This document shows, piece after piece, positions 1 through 12,585 of a DNA stretch of 64,000 nt (the stretch's first letter is position 1; every line of letters begins with the position of its first letter). The stretch spans positions 72,895,392-72,959,391 of the forward strand of contig NC_030684.2 in NCBI RefSeq assembly GCF_000004195.4, read 5' to 3'. The notes under the pieces are model-generated. The model worked only from the letters and a program-made list of their open reading frames with translations, did not search any database and was not told the DNA's origin. Origin of the DNA: Xenopus tropicalis. Taxonomy: Eukaryota > Chordata > Amphibia > Anura > Pipidae. Made by a program: the position numbers and the translations under genes.

Positions 1-942
1 TGGACGCACCAGAGAAAGATTAGATCCTGAGTCTCTTAGTCCCTGAGTTACTTTGTCACCCACAGTTACAGGCTGCATATGGTGAGATAAATTCTCCACC
101 TTACCCGACACTAGCATCACCACTGGCTGTACAGGTGGAGGGGGTTCCTTCTTGAGTGGGCAGTCAGCCCTCACATGGCCCATCTGGTTGCAAGAAAAAC
201 ATGTGCGGGTCTCCTTCTGCCCCACAGATGCAACAGACCCCCAAAAAGATGAACTCTCACCAGATTTTGGATTGCTGTGTGCTGTTTCTCCTGTTGGTCT
301 CTCCCGGCAGCTTGGTGAAGATGCTTTGTGGTTGTCAGACATCCTATTTGCAGCATAGGTGTCTGCTATCTCTGCTGCCTGATCTGCTGTTTTGGGCTCA
401 CGGTCCATAATGAATTGCCTCACTTCCACAGGACACGTGTGCAAAAACTTGTCTTTTATCATCAGATCTTCCAGGCAATCAAATGTGGTAACTGAGAGTC
501 CCCTCAGCCAAGCTTTAATTTTAAATGTGGTTCTGAGACTACTCACAACATCAGAGTAGCTGTCTGTAGGCCCGCGCTGTACAGTCCTGAATTTTTTTCA
601 ATACACCTCTGGTGTGAGATGGTATTTCTTGATTAGAGCATTTTTTATAGCATCATAGTCCCCATCAAACTCTGGTGGCAAGTCCACAAAAGCATCCAGG
701 GCTTTACCTTTTAATCCTGGTGTGAGGTATTTTGCCCATTGCTCACGGGGTAAGTGATACTGTCTGCAAGCTCTTTCAAAACACCGCAAAAAGATATCCA
801 GGTCACCATCTTTATCCATGACTGGAAATTTATCTGCAGAGGTTATCAAAGGGCGCAATTCCGAGGACTCACTGGAACGTGGGGGTAATCTCTGTTGCTG
901 GAGCTTTGCTAACTCCAGTTGATACTGGCATTCTGCCTGTCT

Positions 943-984
<42 letters not shown>

Positions 985-1404
985 AGCCTCTCTTTCTGCT
1001 GCTGTGGCCTCTCTTTCTGCTGCTGCGGCCTCTCTTTCTGCGGCTGCGGCTGCTGCTGCAGCCTCTCTTCCTGCTTCCGCCTGTTGAAATTGCAGGATCA
1101 GCTGAAGGCGCAGCTGGGGGTCATCTGAACCCAACAATTGCAAATCTGCTTGCAAGGATGAATTCCTGTCACCCTGCCCACTGCAGCTATTGCTATCCTC
1201 TCGCTGAGAGGACCCAGGAGCAGAGTTCATCACTGGCATGTCCTGAGTGGCATAATCTCCCGACTCAGGGGTGTAGTTCTGCTGCTCCTGTTCCACCAAG
1301 GCACAAACCAACATCTCCTTTGATTTGTCAGCTGCATCAATGCCTCTTTGCTCACAGAGGTTGATGAGGGTCTCCTTGGTTTGCCTCTTATAAAATGCTG
1401 CCAT
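1..1404 (-). pseudogene. Ty3/Gypsy (Gmr1-like) Gag with SCAN-like capsid, zinc knuckle and start of protease; one in-frame stop
   Basis: This is the Gag of a Ty3/Gypsy retrotransposon and would form the capsid and bind the RNA genome. It starts at the ATG at 1404 (MAAFYKRQTKE). A long Ala/Glu/Arg-rich segment follows, probably a coiled coil, with poly-Ala encoded by a (GCA)n tract. Next is a region ending LKGKALDAFVDLPPE...KYHLTPEVY that resembles the SCAN/retroviral capsid fold. A TGA stop falls at 598-600, but the same frame stays open to the window edge. That downstream part contains a CX2CX4HX4C zinc knuckle (CFSCNQMGHVRADC, about 162-205) and then LRDSGSNLSL, a DSG-type aspartyl protease start, at 1-33. 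SCAN domains of vertebrate zinc-finger proteins are thought to derive from Gmr1-like Gag, which fits. RT and integrase would lie to the left, outside the window. The stop could be a single C-to-T change at a CpG. The family assignment is by motif only. Confidence 0.8.
946..983. repeat. (CTG)n / (GCA)n trinucleotide repeat inside gag
   Basis: About a dozen CTG units on the + strand encode a poly-alanine run in the minus-strand Gag. Imperfect GCN-rich units continue on both sides as AEREAAA heptads. It is a likely length-variable site within the element. Confidence 0.85.
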
Positions 1405-2740
1405 TTTGCAACACTTTACCAAAATAAAAGATAGAAAAGAAAAACAAGAAGGGAAGGGAAACTGTTTGCAACACGTATGTCTTAAGCGTGGCTTTAAGCG
1501 TGGCTGTCTAGCGGGTCCCCTGCCCAGTCTCACACACCTGACACCCAGGTCAGACTAGCATCACAGCACCCCAAAGACCAACCAACGCTCACAAACTCAT
1601 ATACAACTTGCTGCCACCACTCTCATACTTCTTACACTGACGATGAGAGATGCCAAGCACACTGGTAGGGAAAGGGTTAATGTAAAGAACCAACACACAC
1701 ACACTCTCCTTACCAGCAGTCACAGGGTTAATCAGCATACAGAGGGCTAAGGCACACAACACAGTTACACACTCGGAGGTTAGGTACGTTTTAGAGCATC
1801 AAGGACAAACTTATTAAATATTATATTTAATATTATAAAAGTATAACAGTGCAAGTTAAAACAGGATGTTACAAAAAAGGATATACGATAAAATAAGTAC
1901 TAACAGTTTTAAAATAAAAGGGAAAAATATAGAAGTCCTATACTATACCAAGCAAAGTCCTTCTAGTCCTGGAGGCAAGGGGAAACCACGGATAAACTTC
2001 CAATCGAAAATTGGTCCTCCAAGTATATCAACGTATAGTCAGAAGAGCTGACTATTTATCCCAGTTTGCAGGGGATCAGGTAACTGGACACTCCCCCCTC
2101 CCTCAGGAAAGCAAGGGGTGTCACCATTAGCAGGACACAGTGTGAGTTTTATGGCCTCCTGTGTATGGACTGAGTGTATGGGACTGGTCCAATGATACCA
2201 ATGTCCATAACTCCTTGTGGGAACATAATAGAAAGATGAAATTAGATTCATCAATTCTAAATGATCCCACCGGTCCCATACAGACTAAACATCACTACTG
2301 TGTGACCTGCCCCTGCCCAGATACTCCTATCTGACAAACCGAGTACCCGAATCTAGTCATGTTTGGATTGTATGAACGGCCGTAGTAAATTACATATATA
2401 CTCAGGTTTTGGTACCTCTAGTATAAATGGTATGGGTTCTGGGACAATAAATGTTTGTGAGTTTGGGTTATGGTGTGACCTCCACATCACCTATGATGGG
2501 TCAGTGTGAACTCTAATTCACCCCCATGTGGGCTTTCACTCCCCCACATGGCATGGCTCTTATCAGCCAGGGGTTAGAGTTGGCATTCCAGGATGTGAGG
2601 CCTTTACACATGGCTGGTTCCAGACCCTAGTGACCAGAGGCCTGTTATATATCTCTTTCTGGCACATTTCTGGAAGATTTGGGATACCTTGGCCTGCTTG
2701 ATTAACCCTTACAGGCCTATATCACGACAACATGCATATA
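1405..2740 (-). mobile_element. Probable leader and 5' LTR of the Gmr1-like Ty3/Gypsy element (ends not defined)
   Basis: This is the non-coding DNA directly upstream of the minus-strand gag ATG, where leader, primer-binding site and LTR are expected. A purine-rich stretch lies just before the ATG. I could not identify a second LTR copy, a TG...CA pair or a target duplication, so the extent is a guess. It contains an A/T-rich part at about 1810-1930. No other gene is visible. Confidence 0.35.
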
Positions 2741-2824
2741 TACATATATATATAGGAACAGGTCAAAGCAGGCACTCACGTATAATAAAGTAATAATTTG
2801 CCTGGGTGCAGTATAAAGTAAGCA

Positions 2825-2923
2825 TACAAAACTAGAAAGAATATGCCACACACTCAGGTCTTAGATGCAAAAAACAAAAAAAATGTTTATTTGCATCAAG
2901 GACATATTCTTTCTAGTTTTGTA
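2825..2923. repeat. Nested inverted repeat (21-bp perfect outer arms)
   Basis: The 21-bp segment at 2825-2845 is exactly the reverse complement of 2903-2923. Inside the loop, GATGCAAA (2864-2871) pairs with TTTGCATC (2890-2897). The result is a foldback structure about 99 bp long between CA/TA-rich microsatellite patches, probably a small foldback or MITE remnant. No coding content. Confidence 0.7.
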
Positions 2924-3278
2924 CACACAAACACACACACATATATATAGAATATACATTTCTTCAATTTTTAAAAGTACGATAATTACCTTCCACTATT
3001 TCAGCTATTAATTCTGGACTTCATATCCGACCATATCCGCTGGAGTCCTGAGGTCCATTCAGAGGGCAAAGCGGTGTTGTAACCTCCGCATCAGCCTGCG
3101 GAGGATTACCCTCTTTCTTGCACGGACCCCTACCATCCCCAGTGGCTGCCTATCATAAGATGAGCGCAGGAGATAGCAGCAGATGTAGCGCCGATACCCC
3201 AGGCATGTTGACTCTCTGAATCACTGCAGGCTCTGACACAAAATGGCCGCAAGTCGCGCCTATCACGAGATTACAAAC

Positions 3279-3372
3279 GGTGAATAGTCGCCAAAATATA
3301 ACATGTAGTGTATTTGTCGCGACAAAATGCACTATAGTAGTGAATATTGTGGCGACTAGATATTCACCGCTA
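3279..3372. repeat. Long imperfect hairpin centred on TTGTCGCGACAA
   Basis: The sequence reads inward from GGTGAATA...TCGCC on the left and TATTCACC...GGCGA on the right to a perfect 12-bp palindrome at 3314-3325. It looks like the middle or one end of a foldback DNA transposon. CpG-rich A/T DNA with similar motifs (GCGATA, TTAACGCA) continues to 3776. Confidence 0.6.
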
Positions 3373-3479
3373 TAGTTGCGAATATGCCATACATGCCAAT
3401 ACTTTAATAAAATTTCATAAAAAAACCACATACTTGAATAAATAACACTGCTAAATCCATATTTTATAGCCAAAAACTC

Positions 3480-3776
3480 ATTTACTGTACTTTTCTATAA
3501 TTTATCGCCTGCCTGAAGTAGGTGTTCATTTTCGCATAGACCAATGCGATATTTAGCGCGCCTAAGTGTTTGTGAATCATGCGATCGTATTCTTTTCAGC
3601 ATGAAAATTAACGCACGCGTTAAAACTAGCGCATGCGCTCGCGCGAAAATTAACGCATGTGATATGGCGACTTAACGCACGCGATAATACTATAGTGAAT
3701 CGCGCGCTAGTTATCGCGTCTATTTTAACGCAAAAAAGCATGCAATAAATTTTATCGCACTTTAGTGAATCAGCCC
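3480..3776. mobile_element. Truncated mariner-type MITE, right end
   Basis: The segment ends TTTAGTGAATCAGCCC followed by TA. This is nearly the same terminus as the complete MITE at 57182-57626. Its interior has the same TTAACGCA/GCGATA vocabulary. The matching left terminus was not found, so this copy is 5'-truncated or interrupted by the hairpin element to its left. Confidence 0.55.
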
Positions 3777-3778
3777 TA

Positions 3779-5840
3779 AAATGTCTTAATGTCTTATATA
3801 TATTGCTAATGAGTGCAGAGAATGCAAGGACCTGCCAATCAGAGGTCTTATATGCTGGTCCTTGGTGTAGTTCCCAAAAAAAGAGACAATTTAGGTTAAT
3901 ATAACATCAATCTTACTTGTCGGATTTTCAGATAAGATAATTATTAATTACAAGAATATTCTGATTTGTTAATGATAACATGTGATTATTTTACATAATA
4001 GAATATATATTCATGAATGATATTATGCTTTTTGATGAATCATATAGGATTAAATAATGAATGTTATTTTGTTTAGTTGATCAGAAACGTATGTGTTGAA
4101 AAGGAGGTTTGTATCGGATTACTAGCCCAGATGTATAACCTTTGGGTTAAAGCAAATATCAAAGGTTATATAATCCTTGGTGTCTAGGTGAACAAGATGA
4201 GAACACCTTGAAGGATCTTACAAACTCTCCACAATATAGAGCATACCTGTTGAGAGGGTAATAATTAATCAAGGACAGACCAATTTTGAATGGCTAGTGT
4301 GTTCACAAGTATATTGTATGTGTACTGAAGGTATTAAGTAGTTACACAGCATTGTTCTAGTCTGGAGCAATGTCAACAATAGTGTGTAACATCGAATTAA
4401 GGAAGGTCAAAAGTTATTTTATATTTTCTGAATATTTTCAGGCCACAATATTGAGGAAACAGTGACATCCACAGATAGTGGAGGACATTACGGGTCCAGA
4501 GGTCACTGTAACAAATATTTAAATCAACTGGTGATAGATTAACTTAAAGACTATCCGTTGATGCCAGTTGGCTAGTTGATAAATCCCAGAGGTGGAGTTT
4601 TAGATAGAGATGAGGGATAAGTTAGGAGACAGGAGGACTAGGAGAGGATCTAAAAAAAAAGGAACTGAAAAAGAAAGAGGAGAATCTAAGGGGATCTAAA
4701 AAAACTGGAAGAGGAAGGAGAAACTACTCTCAACTATAAGAAAACTCTACTCTGGTAAATATAAATTTTGTTATACTTTTTCTCAATTAAGTTGTATGCT
4801 TGGATATATATTATTCCTATGTGTATTATAGTTTTACCCTAAACATTGACTTTCCCAGAGTTGCAAACTGGGAATAATCTGTTTAATTTGGGTCCATTTT
4901 ATTTTTCATTAGTATAGATATATGATATCCAAGTTAACAATCTAATGGGGAAATAAGAACATTTAAAGATAGAATTCCTTAAGACCTCAAAATCAATCAT
5001 TTACCCTTCCTTTGATTCTAACATATTTAATTACCTTGTTATTAAGTATTGAAAGTGAACACATATATATTATCTTGTGGATTCTTGCCATTTATTGAAT
5101 AACATCTATTGGTCAATTCTCCTTTTGATTAATTATTGAAAGTATATCAGGGAGTGTTTAATAAATTTTTTTATAAGAAGTAATTTTTGTCATAATCATA
5201 TTTAAATAAATTAATTATTGTATTAAATAATTGTCATGATTTCTCACCTTTGTACCATTTGATTGGGAACGCTCGATATCGAATTCAGAGTTGGGCATAT
5301 ATTATTTAAGACTCCTCCTGTTTTACTAATAAGGAGCCTTAAATTTTTTTTTCTCATATTAAAATTAGAAATGTATCTAATTTTATTAAATATACGCATA
5401 ATTAGCCCGACATACTGAAACTGTAGCTCTGTAAATGACACTATTGAGGAGGAATGGGGTAGAGTGTCATATCAATCATTTGACAGGGCAGCTGAACAGG
5501 TTAAAAAATCTAGTCAGGGAGCACTCATGCAAATCACATAGGAAAAAATCAGCAGTTAACAAAATAGCTCAATAGTAGCTCAAAGTAGCTCAATATTGAA
5601 GTAAAAACATTTTCGTTTATTATATCCGTACACATAATGCAAAAAAAAGCCTTACACGTTTTGTACCAAAAGGGGTTCTTAGTCATAGGCTAAATTACAA
5701 TTTACAAACACACACTATTTAAAGCAAAGCTGGCCAATCACGTTTCGAGCGGACTGACCAATCACAGTGTACAAAGGATCAGAGTTACTTAAGTATCAAC
5801 TGTGATTAATTAAGAAGCAAATGTGTTACAATACAAGAAG
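3779..5840. other. A/T-rich intergenic DNA, no feature recognised
   Basis: No gene, convincing reading frame or terminal-repeat pair was found. The stretch is A/T rich with short purine tracts (about 4620-4730). Confidence 0.5.
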
Positions 5841-6043
5841 TTTGAATGAATAGTATCCACAATTAGACACAATAATTTATAAATAGTATCCACCATTAGG
5901 CACAGTAATTTATAAATGGTATCCACCATTAGGCACAATAATTTATGAATGGTATCCACCATTAGGCACAATAATTTATGAATGGTATTCACCATTAGGC
6001 ACAGCATTTTATGAATGGTATTCACATTAGGCCCCATAATTTC
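5841..6043. repeat. 33-bp tandem repeat (about 6 units)
   Basis: The unit contains GGTATCCACCATTAGGCAC followed by an AATAATTTATGAAT-like segment. It repeats about six times with point changes (for example TTCACC for TCCACC). Because 33 is a multiple of three, a spurious repetitive reading frame exists on the minus strand. I regard this as a non-coding minisatellite. Confidence 0.85.
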
Positions 6044-6400
6044 TACATTTGACTAAACATAACAAGAAACATCGTATTCAAACTTTAGGGAGAACTCATG
6101 GCACAGCTGCACATAGTCAGTATTTTGCCACTACACCCAAGCAGTTATTACCTTATAGGTTGTAAAACAAGGCAGTAACATTTATTGTCAGATCACAAGT
6201 GTCAGCAATAACTTGTTGGCCACCTTCCAGCTGGTTATATCATTGTTATTGCATCTAGTCCTCAGTTGTTTGACATTGCATTTACTTCAGGGCACAACGT
6301 GTCCCAGAGGTTTAGGGATGCATTGTTTAGGGGGAACATGGCAATGTTTCATAGTGGCTTCAGCAGCTAATAAGCAGGGCAAAATGTGATCTAACCTCCT

Positions 6401-6560
6401 TTGGCAGATTCTCTCTCCCAGGTAAATGAGCTTTTTAAGGATTCATTGACTGCTAACACCTGGACCAGGTATATAAGCAGCTTGGAAGCTTGCTATCCTT
6501 CACCCAGAAACTGGGTAGTGGTGGTAAGACTGGCAACAGCAGTTCTTTGCTACACTATAA
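6401..6560 (+). pseudogene. Possible tyrosine-recombinase-like fragment (weak)
   Basis: A short frame reads SLTANTWTRYISSLEACY. This resembles the start of the core-binding domain in tyrosine recombinases of DIRS/Ngaro-type retroelements, where an S/T-x-x-T-W-x-x-Y pattern is common. No catalytic R, H or Y residues are present nearby. A hAT MITE begins at 6561 and cuts it off. The assignment is speculative; it may be chance similarity. Confidence 0.2.
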
Positions 6561-6823
6561 CAGGGGCAGGCCAAGCCAACTTAGAACCCTAAGCAACTTG
6601 GTCGGCCACCTTGCCCCTGCAACCTCCCCACCCCCATATGTGTGCACGCGTGTGCATAATGCCGTTGTGGGGGGGTCATTGCCCTTCCACACAATGACAA
6701 GCAGTGGGGGCAATGACAAGGGGGGTGCAGACTAGGGGTATGCAGGAGAGGTACTTGCCTAGAGCCCCTCATCATTGCACTCTAGGTAGGTGCCTCTTCT
6801 GCCTACCCCTTGTTCTGGCTCTG
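6561..6823 (-). mobile_element. hAT-type MITE, 263 bp, 8-bp TSD CACTATAA
   Basis: The termini are CAGGGGCAGGCCAAG on the left and CTGGCTCTG on the right. The flanks carry a perfect 8-bp duplication CACTATAA (6553-6560 and 6824-6831), the hallmark of hAT transposition. It is the same family as 41706-41970 in opposite orientation; both carry a ...CTACCCCT... segment and a GGGGGCAATGA segment. No coding capacity. Confidence 0.88.
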
Positions 6824-6831
6824 CACTATAA

Positions 6832-8390
6832 ATAGTCTGTTTAAAAGGAAAAGAGATGTCCTGCATCTGTTGCTGCAGCTCTGACAGGCAGATCCTTTTT
6901 CTAAAAAATGCAATAGGCATTATTATAGGGGAATAAAAAGATGAGCTGAGTAAAGGGTTTTAGATCAGTTTAAAAGCTACTGGTGAAATGTCCCTTTCAA
7001 AAAGTACAAGACTATTTAATGACCAGTCCAGTGGTGCAGGTGCCCTTTGTTAGTACAGAATAAATCCCCCATAACAGAATAACTACACATTCATTTAGGA
7101 TAGGAGCAGCTACAAAAGCTGCCAAGAATGGGGCATCTGAGTCGCAGTCGCATATCCTACATCAAGCCTTAGTTTTGCATTTTAAGATGTTTACAAAGAT
7201 GTTTTCTTTTGTATTGTGTTAAGAAAAAGGCATTCTGACATGGATAGTGGGCCACCCCTATATTCACTGGGCACAAGAAAAGATGAGACTAATCTGGCCA
7301 CATAAAAGAGGGCTCAGATGGGCTCACTTGCTTCCTCTTATTCAGGAAGCAGAGAAGTTGTTAGGTGCACCCAACATTTTGCACACTGGGGGTAGCGACC
7401 AAATAGGTACAATAAAGCAAAACATTTAAGCCAAAATAAGCAGCATAAAAAAGAAATTGCCTAAAGTGTCTGTCACTGGTTTGGTCAGAGATGATCCAAC
7501 ACATGGGGTGTGTCGTGGCAAGGCCTGGCAAGTAACCATAGAAAGCACAAGAAGAAAAGCGAATGAGTAGTCTGATTTGTTCTGGCTGCGGTCCTTTTAA
7601 AAAAAAAAAAAAGTCCCTGGTTTGTATAGATGAGATGGGGGTCACCTTTTAGAATTATATAATGATTTCTTTATCCTAACCACCAGGGAACATGTGAAAA
7701 AGATTAAAAATAGAAAAAAAAGTAGTATAGCAGAGAGTCAACTTGGAGGGGAGGTCATGTGTAAGTTAATTTTCTTGGGGCTCAGAGATGGAGTTTTGGC
7801 ATACTTCTCTCTCTTGGTGGTGGCAATGCAGGCCCCTTGTGATGTTGGGCAGGCCCTAGAACTGTGTGGGGGCAACCACTGAGAATCTACATGGCAATGA
7901 TTCTGCTTTCTGGACTCGGGGATAAACCAGGCAAAGCCCATTGGATATCCCAATTGCATTTTAGATTTGTACCAAATTTAAATTGAAAAGTATACTGTAA
8001 GATTACTGTGTGTACACTCACAAATATTCACAATACCAATATTAATATTTTTAGTAATGGGTGGTCCTGAGATGCTTAACGAGAAATATACCCCCCTTTA
8101 TCAACATTGGTGCAATGAATAGAGCTTCTGTTAAATCTGCTTTTTGCCTTTTTAATTAGGAAATATCTATAATTTTTGTTGTTTCATTTTTAGGTTGTGC
8201 CCTGTTTAGAGCAAGAAATAACAAAAACCATAGATATTTCACAATTAAAAAGAATATTTAAAAAATATATTCAGAAAAGACCTATTAATTGCACAAATGT
8301 TGAAAAAGGGGTTATACGGTGTGAGAGAAATGCTGGGTTAGAGGTGGAAGGTGTGTATATTTCCCCCAAATTTCTCTCTTATATATATTA
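6832..8390. other. Intergenic DNA, no feature recognised
   Basis: Only short chance reading frames occur. There is an A-run at about 7598-7612. No terminal repeats or family motifs were recognised. Confidence 0.45.
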
Positions 8391-9060
8391 AGCTCCAGGG
8401 AAAGTATGCCAGCAGTGAAAGAGTGTTCTTTCACTGCATTAGGCTTTTGGAAAAGCCGGTAAAAAGGGCCCTGGAGTGAATGGAAGTGAGCGGGTGGGAC
8501 TTCCATTCAACAGGCTATCCAGGTTTTGGTGAAGCCTGGCTAATTAGTGGCTTCGTTAGGCTTCAGGGGAAACCCCTTTAAACATGGTGTCTGCAGAGTG
8601 ACTCACTCTCTCCCTTCCTGGGGAACTGCCTGCATGCAGTATGGAGAGAGCCGGACACAGTGAGTAACCAAAAAAACTACTTTTGTTTTTGTAGAGTTGG
8701 ATGCTAGATCCTCTCTATTGCATAGAGAGGGAGCTGCTGTATGTTTAGTTAGAGCTGGACAGGCTAGGATTTACTTTTATGTTTTGTTTTCTGATATACT
8801 CCTGTGTGCCGGTTATATGTGACTAAAGCTGATTGCGGTCAGCTTAAACCTATGTGCTGGGTGTGAACTGTTGTTTTCTGAGACCAATCTGATCCCTGTA
8901 ATCTACCTAAACCCCCAGAGACTGCACTGCTTGGACGAGTTGCCTTACAACGGTAATACCTGTAACTCAACACCATACCCCATACCTTCTCTAAAGTGCT
9001 CTGTATATTGTTACATTTATGATCTGTAATTAAAAAAAATCACAGCCTGCCACAGATGCT
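8391..9060. repeat. Unclassified repeat-like region with several hairpins
   Basis: GCAGTGAAAG/CTTTCACTGC (about 8413-8438) forms a perfect 10-bp stem. CTCCAGGG and CCCTGGAG flank it, and GAATGGAAGT/ACTTCCATTC (about 8478-8508) forms another. This stacking of short palindromes suggests a non-autonomous element or an LTR-like sequence, but no ends or duplication were found. Confidence 0.35.
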
Positions 9061-9652
9061 AAATTTTATGGACTGCAGAGTTGCGGATTGATGGCTTCTG
9101 GAGGGCAGATACATGAAAACTACAGGCAGTGTGCTTGTTTTGGCATTTTGGCCTTGGCAACTACACTATGCTTATTTCTGGTGCAGAGCACTAAAAATTT
9201 GGTTTGTGCTACTGGGAGTTTTATTATCTTAATGAGTCAGGAATCTGGAGAAAACTGTACATATCTGGTATGCCACACTTGGGAGATGTCGGTGCAGGGT
9301 CTTCATCAAGGTGAGACAGGGATAAATGCATTAGGCTGGGTCTGTGTGAATTGTGGACTAAGATTCAGCATAACTGGGCAAGCCTGGGGCAAATCAGCAG
9401 GTTGACCATGTATGTGTGGGCCATTTTTTTATAGGGCCTGATTGTGCTCAGGCCCATGTAACCAATGGACTAATGATTGAGGTCCCCTGGTGGAAGGACC
9501 TACTAATTTAGTAAAATGGGGCCCTGTGATTCCTGATAGCGATCCTACAATTGCTCATCCAGAGACTAAAATTGTAGGCTAATTTTGTATTCTTGTTGTT
9601 AGATCTTAGACATTTCTGGTTTAGTTTTTGCTAGCTTGAGGCTCAACTGTGT
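9061..9652. other. Intergenic DNA, nothing recognised
   Basis: A 105-codon reading frame at 9088-9405 has no recognisable domain, splice context or compositional support and is probably chance. Confidence 0.4.
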
Positions 9653-10132
9653 TTAAAGGAGAAAGAAAGGTAAAAACTAAATAAGCTTTATCAGAAAGGT
9701 CTATGTAAATACAGCTATAAGCACTTACAGAAACGCTGCACTGACTTCTCTGTCAAAAGATTTCTTGTGTCTATAACTTATGTGCCAGAGACATGCAGCT
9801 CTCTGCTTTCTCCCCTCCCTCAAGAATGCTAAGAACTCAGTCTGAGGAAATTGCTACTCTGTGTAGCTCTACAGACACTGGGTCATCCTCCACTGAGGGT
9901 GTAAAATAACACTTCCTTATTCCTTTCTTTTGCCTTCTCTTCTCTCTGAATCAGACCTCAAAGGTCTGTGGCTACACAGTGTGAGCACACTGAAAAGTAG
10001 CATGTAAAGTGCAAAAAATGCCTGATTGTGGCCTTTTTTGTACCTTTCCCCTGCATTTCAGTACACAAATGAGGCATAGTGTATTGCAGCAGGGGTTGTG
10101 TGAGCTGCCTGGGATTAAAAAAAATCCCTTTA
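9653..10132 (+). mobile_element. T2/Kolobok-type MITE (left end clear, right end tentative)
   Basis: It begins TTAAAGGAGAAAGAAAGG, closely matching the abundant Xenopus T2-type MITEs with TTAA target sites. The following GTAAAAACTAAATAAGC and TTATCAGAAAGGTC are also typical. A possible right end is CCCTTTAA at 10125-10132. The interior diverges from the copies I remember, so the right limit is uncertain. Confidence 0.55.
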
Positions 10133-12585
10133 ACCCTTTCACTGCCAGCCGTTTTGGTCAAAGTGGAACTTGTATTGCCAGACAGTTTTTGGGGGAGTAC
10201 TTTTAGTTTACCGAGGAAAATATATCATATTTTTTTTTCAGGACAACCTAAGTTTTTATTTTATTGTGTAATTCAAATTCTGTAACAAGATATAGGCTTC
10301 TAAATGTCTAAAAATGAAAAAAAAATTCCATAATATAAACACACATACTAGAAACAAAAATTATTTTATGCACAAATATACAACTGATTTGGAAAGTCCC
10401 ATGTCTCCTGAACGTGCCAATACCAAATATATATGGTTTTATGGAGATTTCTCACTTGTATAGGTCAAAGACTCCCAGCAGTACACTACCAAATTTCCAA
10501 AGCACTGCTCCAGAAAGCTGCATACTTTAGATTTCAAGGCCAAAAATTCCACTAACAGAAGATTTATCCCAGAAAGTTGTACATTTTTGGAAAGAACAGA
10601 TTCTGAGAAATCCAGAATAGGCACAACTGTCTGTCTACTCCAAACTATCAAGTCACAATGCTTTCCTAAAGTTAATGGTTTTTATCAAAATTTGTGAAAT
10701 TAAAAAAAAAAAAAATTGCTTCAAAGCTTCCAGTCTATAGTATCTTATCTCCTACAGGTCATAAAGTAACCAAATAAAACACCCTAAATATGAACCCCAG
10801 GGGTCCACTGAACAGTTTGATGATTAATATGCATAGGTTTACCTAAGTATGTGGCATGTAGGGGCCCCAATGTGAACATACCCCCATATGATCAATTACT
10901 TCTGTCATTTCAGCTCCAGGAAAATCAACACATTTACATCATTAAAGCTAGTAAAAAGTACGCTCACCCCAGAAAGTCATATATTTTTGGAAAGTACACA
11001 TTTCCTAAAATCTAAAATGGGTACTTGTGTCTTTCTACTCCAAAGTACCAAGCTGTAAAGCATTCCTAAAGTTGGCGATTTTGATGACATTTCCAAAAAT
11101 CCCCTCAAAGCTTCCACTTTGCAGCATCTTATCTCCCACATATCATTAGGTACCAAGATAAAACACCCTTAATTTGAACGCCAGGTGTCCACTGAACAGT
11201 TTGATACCCAATATGTATAGGTTTACCTAAGTATGTGGCATGTAGGGGCCCCAATGGGAACATACCCCCATATGATCTATCATTTCAGCTCCTGCAAAAT
11301 CAACACATTTACATGCTTTATGTGGGATAATGCTACAAAAAAGTACACTCACCCCAGAAAACCATATATTTTTGGAAAGTACACATTCCCCCGAATCTAT
11401 AAAGGGTACACATTTCTTTTTGCTCCAAAGTACCAAGCCGTAAACCTTTCCTAAGTTTGCAGATTTATGACATTTCAGAAAATCGCATAAAAATGTTTCA
11501 CTTTGTCGCATTTATCTCACAAATTTCTTTATCAGATAAAGGCAAATCACCTAAGGTCTATTGAACAGTTTGATGCCCAATATGCATAGATATACCAAAG
11601 TCTGTGGTATGTACTGACCACAAAATGAAAATAGCGCATATGGACTTCTCGCCTGCCAGCTCAGCTTTAGCACACAGAGCCCCCTGTCAGCATATTATGT
11701 GCCGTAACACCCCCTAACTATACAGAGACCCCCAGAACACCATATATTTTTATAAAGTACACATTCTGTTGAATTCAAAATAGGTAAAGTTATTTTTGTA
11801 CACCAAAGTTACACACGGCAAAGCTATGCTAAAAACAGATTAGGAACACTTATACAGGGATAAAAATGCAATAAAACCACATACCAGTCAGTTGAAGCTG
11901 CTCGGATGAGTAGTGAAACGTCTTCAATGATTATCAAACAAGTCCAGTTGCTTCAAATTTATTTATACTAGATATACCATGACCTGGATGAATGAAAATC
12001 TTCATAGACAATAAAACCACAAATTGTGCAAATCAGTGAAACGACAAAATTAGTCACACAAAAGTTTAATTAGTGGTCAGAATATCTGATCCAATAGTCA
12101 CGCTGTCAAAATAAACAGTTTTTATGGAAAAGAAACTAAAAACAAGGTGGTAAAATAAAAAAAAGTGTTTCTGTATACATGTGTGTACATATGTAAAAGT
12201 TGTGTGACAGTGTGTAAGTGTGTATATAAGTGTGCAAAATGACAACAAAAAACAAAAAAAACTGCTAAATTGTGTGCTGTGTGTGTAAGTTTGTAAAAAA
12301 TGTATGTAAGTGTGTGTAAGCGCAAAAAAAAAAACACCTTACCTGTCCTGAAACACCGATCGCTTGGCTCTGTGCTGCAGGAACTCAGTGGGTGGCAGTG
12401 CTGGGGGGAAGCAGGAAGCAGCAGATGCGATCGCATCACGTCTGCTGCTTCTAGGATGGTCCTGCAACGATCGCGTCACAGAACCGACATGACAGCCCCC
12501 CTGGCTCGTTGCCCAGGGGGCTATCATGGCTAGAAACTCTCTGCCACGACGTATCTCATACGTTGTTGGCAGAAAAAAGGTTAGA
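10126..12585 (+). mobile_element. Long repeat element built of about 380-bp internal tandem units, copy 1
   Basis: It starts near CCTTTCACTGCCAGCCG and ends near GTTGTTGGCAGAAAAAAGG, giving GGCAG/CTGCC-type inverted termini. The body contains diverged tandem units of roughly 370-385 bp. Each ends with a block like GTTTACCTAAGTATGTGGC then ATGTAGGGGCCCC (about 10838, 11220, 11585). A second copy occupies 46112-54250. There is no coding capacity, and I do not know its formal family. A Penelope fragment is inserted at 11882-12008. Confidence 0.6.
11882..12008 (+). mobile_element. 5'-truncated Penelope (Poseidon-like) 3' end with 13-bp TSD
   Basis: The 127-bp insert carries GTAGTGAAACGTCTTCAA and CAAGTCCAGTTGCTT, typical of the Penelope/Poseidon 3' region. 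It is flanked by a perfect duplication CAATAAAACCACA at 11869-11881 and 12009-12021. The CGGATGAG...GAAACGTC order is the remnant of a hammerhead-ribozyme-like core. Confidence 0.75.

Noticed and set aside
879..1364. Leu-rich plus-strand frame of 161 codons
   Set aside because: It is the antisense of the gag (CTG)n region. The minus-strand protein has recognisable motifs and this one does not.
9088..9405. 105-codon frame with a hydrophobic segment
   Set aside because: No family similarity, no splice context and no upstream promoter sign; probably chance.
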